Of a DNA stretch of 8,832 bases, positions 6,166-8,832 are shown in pieces (position 1 is the stretch's first letter; every line of letters starts with the position of its first letter). A program made the position numbers and the translations under genes. The notes below the pieces were generated by a model. The model was not told the DNA's origin and did not search any database. It saw nothing but the letters and a program-made list of their open reading frames with translations. The stretch covers positions 1 to 8,832 of the forward strand of contig SKZX01000355.1 in assembly GCA_007127175.1 (NCBI GenBank), read 5' to 3'. Source of the DNA: Desulfobacterales bacterium (GTDB taxonomy: Bacteria > Desulfobacterota > Desulfobacteria > Desulfobacterales > Desulfosalsimonadaceae).

Positions 6166-7998
6166 TCACGACGACTGCACCAGCGGCAGCGACACAATAA
6201 ATGCCGCCCCCTCCCCCGGCCTGCTGTTCACCTTTATGTCCCCGCCATGCTCCTTGATAAAGCCGTAACAGACCGACAATCCCAATCCAACGCCTTTGAC
6301 GCTGTCCTTCTTGGTGGTGAAAAAGGAGTCAAAAATCTTTTCACTGTCGCTTTCCTCGATGCCGATGCCGGTATCAGAAATGGTAATCTCCATGGCTTGG
6401 TGACCGAGGGTCCGGGTGGACAGGCTCAATCGGCCCCCGTCGGGCATGGCATCCATGGCATTGGAAATGATATTGATAAAAACCTGGCGCAGTTGGTCCC
6501 GCGATGCCATGACGACTCCCGGGTCCGGGCAAAAGGCGGTCTTGACCTTTACACTGTTTTCCTTGAAGCGCTTTTCATAAAACAGGAGGATATCCTCAAG
6601 CACGGTATTGATATTGACCTCGACCTTGTCCTCCTGGTCGGGCTTGGAAAAAGACAGCATTTTCTTGAGCATGTCCGCCAGCCGCTCGATTTCCGAGATG
6701 GACATGTCCAGAAGCTTTCGCCGCTTGTTGGCGGGGGGGATCTCCGTTTTCATGAGCTCCAGGGTGTTCATGATGCCGAACAGGGGATTGTTGAGCTCAT
6801 GGGCGATCTGGGAGGTCAGTCGCCCCATGGCGGCCAGTTTTTCAGAGTTGAGCAGCTGCTGGCGGGTCTTGCTGAGGGTCCTTTCCGTGTTCAATTGTTC
6901 GCTGATATCGACCAGGATGCCCACGGATGCGATTTCCCTGCCTTGATCGTCATAGAGGATGCTTGCGGACAGGTTCCCCTCGATATCCTCGCCGCTTTTT
7001 GTCTTGAACAAAACCGGGTAGGTGCTTAAAATGCCCTTGCCACCGTAATCGGGGCTGCGCATCATCTTCATGATCGTGCGGGCCATCCCCTCGGGATAGA
7101 CATTGTCGATCGTTATCTTGCCGATCACGTCTTCGGCCTTGTAGCCCAGGATCTTCTCCGCGCTGCTGTTCCAGATGATCACATTTCCCTTGAGGTCGGC
7201 AGCCATGATGGCATTCGGGGAGCACTGAATGGTCTTATCCAGAAAATCGATGGCTTCCTGCATTTTATGCTCGATCCGCTTGCGCTCGGAATGGTCGACC
7301 ACGATCCCCTCGTAGCCTTCTATGTTGCCGTCGGCATCATAGCGGACAATGCTGGTAATCAGGACCTGGATAATCTTTCCATCTTTTTTTTTCCATTCCA
7401 CCTCGTAATCGACCACGCTGCCCTGCTTTTCAACGATCTGCTGGTAGGTTTTCCGGTCTTCGGGCCTGACAAAGATTTCAGTGGCGAGATCCAGGGATAG
7501 CAGTTCTTTTTTGTCCGTGTAGCCCAATATTTTCAGCAGCGCCGGGTTCACATCCAAAAATCGCCCCTGCTTGGTGCTGATAAACACGCCGCACCCCACG
7601 TACTCGAACAGCCGCTTGTATCGTTCTTCCGAAGACTTCAGCCGCGCTTCCTGCTGCTTGCTGTGGGTGATGTCCCGGTATATGGCAAGCAAGGAGCGCG
7701 TGCCGTCCTTGTTGGCCACCGGCAGTTCAACCAGGCTGAACGAGCGCTCCAGGTGCGGTATGAAAACCTCGCTGTGCCGCTCCTCCCCGGTCTCAAACAC
7801 TTCACTGTGGCAGCACCAGGGGCAGATGCTGTCCTCCCGGTGGATCACCTCGTAGCATTTCCGGCCGATACCTTCGCCAAAAAGGTTGACCATGGCCTTG
7901 TTCATGTACTCGACGATCCAGTCCTTGCCTACAATATAGATCCCGTCTTCCAGGGCGTCCATGGCATCCATCAATCGGGTGATGCTGTTTTCGGCCAT
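6166..7998 (-). CDS. triple-PAS sensor histidine kinase (soluble, HisKA + HATPase_c)
   Basis: A 610-residue kinase with no membrane segment or signal peptide, so it probably senses an internal signal. Three PAS domains lie at about residues 9-112, 123-242 and 252-372, each ending in a DIT/DHSE/DIS-type linker. The HisKA H-box LTSQIAHELNNPL has the phospho-acceptor His400. The catalytic domain shows the N-box (Asn513 in NIISNAMDAM), G1 DTGIGI at 542-547, F-box FDSFFTTK at 556-563 and G2 GVGLGL at 569-574, so it looks active. PAS1 holds a C-x10-C-x2-CC cluster (Cys48, 59, 62, 63). The start is ATG at 7998, with AGGAG ten bases upstream and PAS1 beginning at once. A GTG at 8082 in the same frame would add 28 residues of no recognisable domain. 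No receiver-domain gene adjoins it, so it is an orphan within this window; control of the neighbouring operon is possible but unproven. Confidence 0.95.
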   Translation of the reverse strand: MAENSITRLMDAMDALEDGIYIVGKDWIVEYMNKAMVNLFGEGIGRKCYEVIHREDSICPWCCHSEVFETGEERHSEVFIPHLERSFSLVELPVANKDGTRSLLAIYRDITHSKQQEARLKSSEERYKRLFEYVGCGVFISTKQGRFLDVNPALLKILGYTDKKELLSLDLATEIFVRPEDRKTYQQIVEKQGSVVDYEVEWKKKDGKIIQVLITSIVRYDADGNIEGYEGIVVDHSERKRIEHKMQEAIDFLDKTIQCSPNAIMAADLKGNVIIWNSSAEKILGYKAEDVIGKITIDNVYPEGMARTIMKMMRSPDYGGKGILSTYPVLFKTKSGEDIEGNLSASILYDDQGREIASVGILVDISEQLNTERTLSKTRQQLLNSEKLAAMGRLTSQIAHELNNPLFGIMNTLELMKTEIPPANKRRKLLDMSISEIERLADMLKKMLSFSKPDQEDKVEVNINTVLEDILLFYEKRFKENSVKVKTAFCPDPGVVMASRDQLRQVFINIISNAMDAMPDGGRLSLSTRTLGHQAMEITISDTGIGIEESDSEKIFDSFFTTKKDSVKGVGLGLSVCYGFIKEHGGDIKVNSRPGEGAAFIVSLPLVQSS

Positions 7999-8211
7999 CG
8001 GGTCACAGCTCCTTTTTCTTAATTTTCTGCGGAACATGGATGAATTGAAGGTCGGCATGCAGCAGAAGAATACGCGCCGCACACGTCCATCCGGGGCTTG
8101 TGCACAACGGGGTTGACAGGCCTTATGTCTGCTTGCCGTTCTGCCGATAAAAACTATAATATCCTGACTTTTTAATCAACACCGATTTTCGAGTAGCCTT
8201 TAACCGTCATA

Positions 8212-8239
8212 ACGATATAAGATTTTGGTGCTCTGTCAA
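8212..8239 (-). promoter_or_regulatory. candidate outward promoter at the transposase 3' end
   Basis: On the minus strand a perfect TTGACA (8239-8234) overlaps the transposase stop codon and is followed after 16 bases by TATCGT (8217-8212), which matches four of six -10 positions. It points at the histidine kinase gene. A second option nearer the kinase is TTGATT (8179-8174) with TATAGT (8158-8153), but its spacer is only 15 bases. Confidence 0.3.
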
Positions 8240-8832
8240 CTAAATTTGAGGTTTAAATGAATACCATCCAACCATGAGACAGATCCCGGCAGTCTGTGCC
8301 AGGGAACGTTGCGCAAAATGGGATTATGGGCCCGCCGGGGATAGGTGACGGTCAGCTCGCCTTCTTCGATCTTTATGCCGGCCTTCCCCTTTACGAAGTT
8401 CCTATATATTTTCGGCGCATCGCAGTCTTCAAACCCTCGCAATTTGCGGGCCAGCATGCTGTATAATGTATCAGCTACCATAGTCAGGGCAACATCAAAA
8501 TGAATTTTTACAAGAATCGGCGAAGAAAGGGCGTTCAAGCTGAAAAACCGGACGGCTTCAGATATAGCATTTTCCACCCGCCAGCGCCTGGAATAATTGC
8601 CAACGATCAGTTCCACCGGACTTTCAAAGTCGTTCGTAATCAGAACCGCTGGCTTTTCATGGCCGTTTCCCCGAAGGACGATCTGTCGCAGGGGCCCTTC
8701 ATAGCCGTCAAGGGTAGTATGCGCGTCATGAACAATGGGATTCGGGTATTTTCTTTTGACATGCGGAACATGAATGCGTTTCCATGGGCTCAGCTTGTCG
8801 ATCTCCGCAAGCATTTTTTTACCCCGGCGGCG
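8236..8832 (-). CDS. IS4-superfamily transposase, 3' part (5' end outside window)
   Basis: The frame stays open through the right edge (the codons before the Met at 8814 read RRRGKK), so this is the C-terminal 198 residues of a longer protein and the Met is internal. The sequence YSRRWRVE matches the IS4-family Y-(2)-R-(3)-E signature, whose Glu is the third catalytic residue of the DDE triad; the Lys usually seen seven residues later is Val here. The two Asp residues of the triad would lie outside the window. The downstream segment through LSSPILVKIHFDVALTMVADTLYSML and the PRRAHNPILRNVPWHRLP tail is typical of a long-transposase subgroup. The C-terminus looks intact, so there is no sign of decay in this part. 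It catalyses cut-and-paste movement of its own insertion sequence. Confidence 0.85.
   Translation of the reverse strand, partial: RRRGKKMLAEIDKLSPWKRIHVPHVKRKYPNPIVHDAHTTLDGYEGPLRQIVLRGNGHEKPAVLITNDFESPVELIVGNYSRRWRVENAISEAVRFFSLNALSSPILVKIHFDVALTMVADTLYSMLARKLRGFEDCDAPKIYRNFVKGKAGIKIEEGELTVTYPRRAHNPILRNVPWHRLPGSVSWLDGIHLNLKFS

Larger units (their letters stand above)
8210..8832 (-). mobile_element. insertion sequence end (IS4-type), partial
   Basis: The transposase above implies an insertion sequence entering from the right edge. Its inner end must lie just past the transposase stop at 8236, plausibly within 8210-8240, where the minus strand reads TTGACAGAGCACC. The matching terminal repeat and target duplication are outside the window, so the left limit given is approximate. 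Confidence 0.5.

Noticed and set aside
5981..6169. A 62-codon frame starting at a GTG that overlaps the kinase stop (GTGA)
   Set aside because: The overlap looks like a coupled start, but the translation is Arg/Pro/Gly-rich, lacks any receiver-domain feature and runs into the promoter repeats, so I do not call it a response regulator or any gene.
6118..7029. A 303-codon open frame on the plus strand
   Set aside because: It lies antisense to the catalytic half of the histidine kinase, whose motifs are unmistakable. GC-rich third positions of the kinase leave the opposite strand open; the translation has no recognisable domain.
8098..8107. Perfect 10-bp palindrome TTGTGCACAA upstream of the kinase
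   Set aside because: It could be an operator half-site cluster, but a single 10-bp palindrome with no second copy nearby is within chance expectation.
8133..8160. Plus-strand TTGCCG-16 bp-TATAAT promoter look-alike
   Set aside because: The -10 is perfect, but nothing on the plus strand downstream is a gene; it would only make RNA antisense to the transposase, and the sequence alone does not support that.
8111..8240. Inverted 8-mers GTTGACAG (8112-8119) and CTGTCAAC (8233-8240), the same octamer as in the operon promoter region
   Set aside because: The shared octamer contains the common -35 hexamer and occurs in AT-rich promoter-like sequence, so a common regulator is not needed to explain it.
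1..8832. CRISPR arrays, rRNA or complete tRNA genes
   Set aside because: No regularly spaced repeats beyond the two-copy unit at 5977-6037, no rRNA-like stretches and no full cloverleaf were found.

Overview
The window reads as a bacterial chromosome segment of mid-range GC. All supportable genes lie on the minus strand. The long multi-PAS histidine kinase with a cysteine cluster in its first PAS domain, next to a TRAP carboxylate transporter, suggests a Desulfobacterota (sulfate-reducer-like) genome. That assignment is inference from gene style only.

Layout, in the direction of transcription (right to left). (1) 8236-8832: 3' part of an IS4-type DDE transposase that runs off the window edge. 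(2) 6166-7998: a soluble histidine kinase with three PAS domains and no response regulator gene beside it. (3) 5831-6165: a 335-bp non-coding region. Its HK-proximal third is GC-rich and hairpin-forming; the rest is AT-rich and holds two adjacent 30/31-bp direct repeats, each with promoter-like hexamers. (4) 109-5830: a compact seven-gene operon in the order DUF2848 protein, nitrilase-superfamily amidohydrolase, TRAP transporter dctP-dctQ-dctM, DUF1445 (YcsI-like putative hydro-lyase) protein, small cupin. Gaps are 11 bp, -4 bp (ATGA overlap), 54 bp (with a strong stem-loop), 2 bp, 66 bp and 46 bp. No plus-strand gene is supportable.

The operon reads as an uptake-and-catabolism cassette. The periplasmic binding protein DctP captures a small carboxylate, DctQM imports it with a sodium or proton gradient, and four soluble enzymes or enzyme-like proteins process it. 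The C-N hydrolase and the DUF1445 protein point to a nitrogen-containing acid (an amide, lactam or amino-acid-derived compound). The substrate cannot be read from the sequence. This grouping of poorly characterised families around a TRAP transporter is the best candidate for an undescribed pathway here.

Several start codons were reassigned from Shine-Dalgarno evidence: GTG for the DUF2848 and cupin genes, TTG for the DUF1445 gene, and internal ATGs for the nitrilase, dctP and kinase genes.
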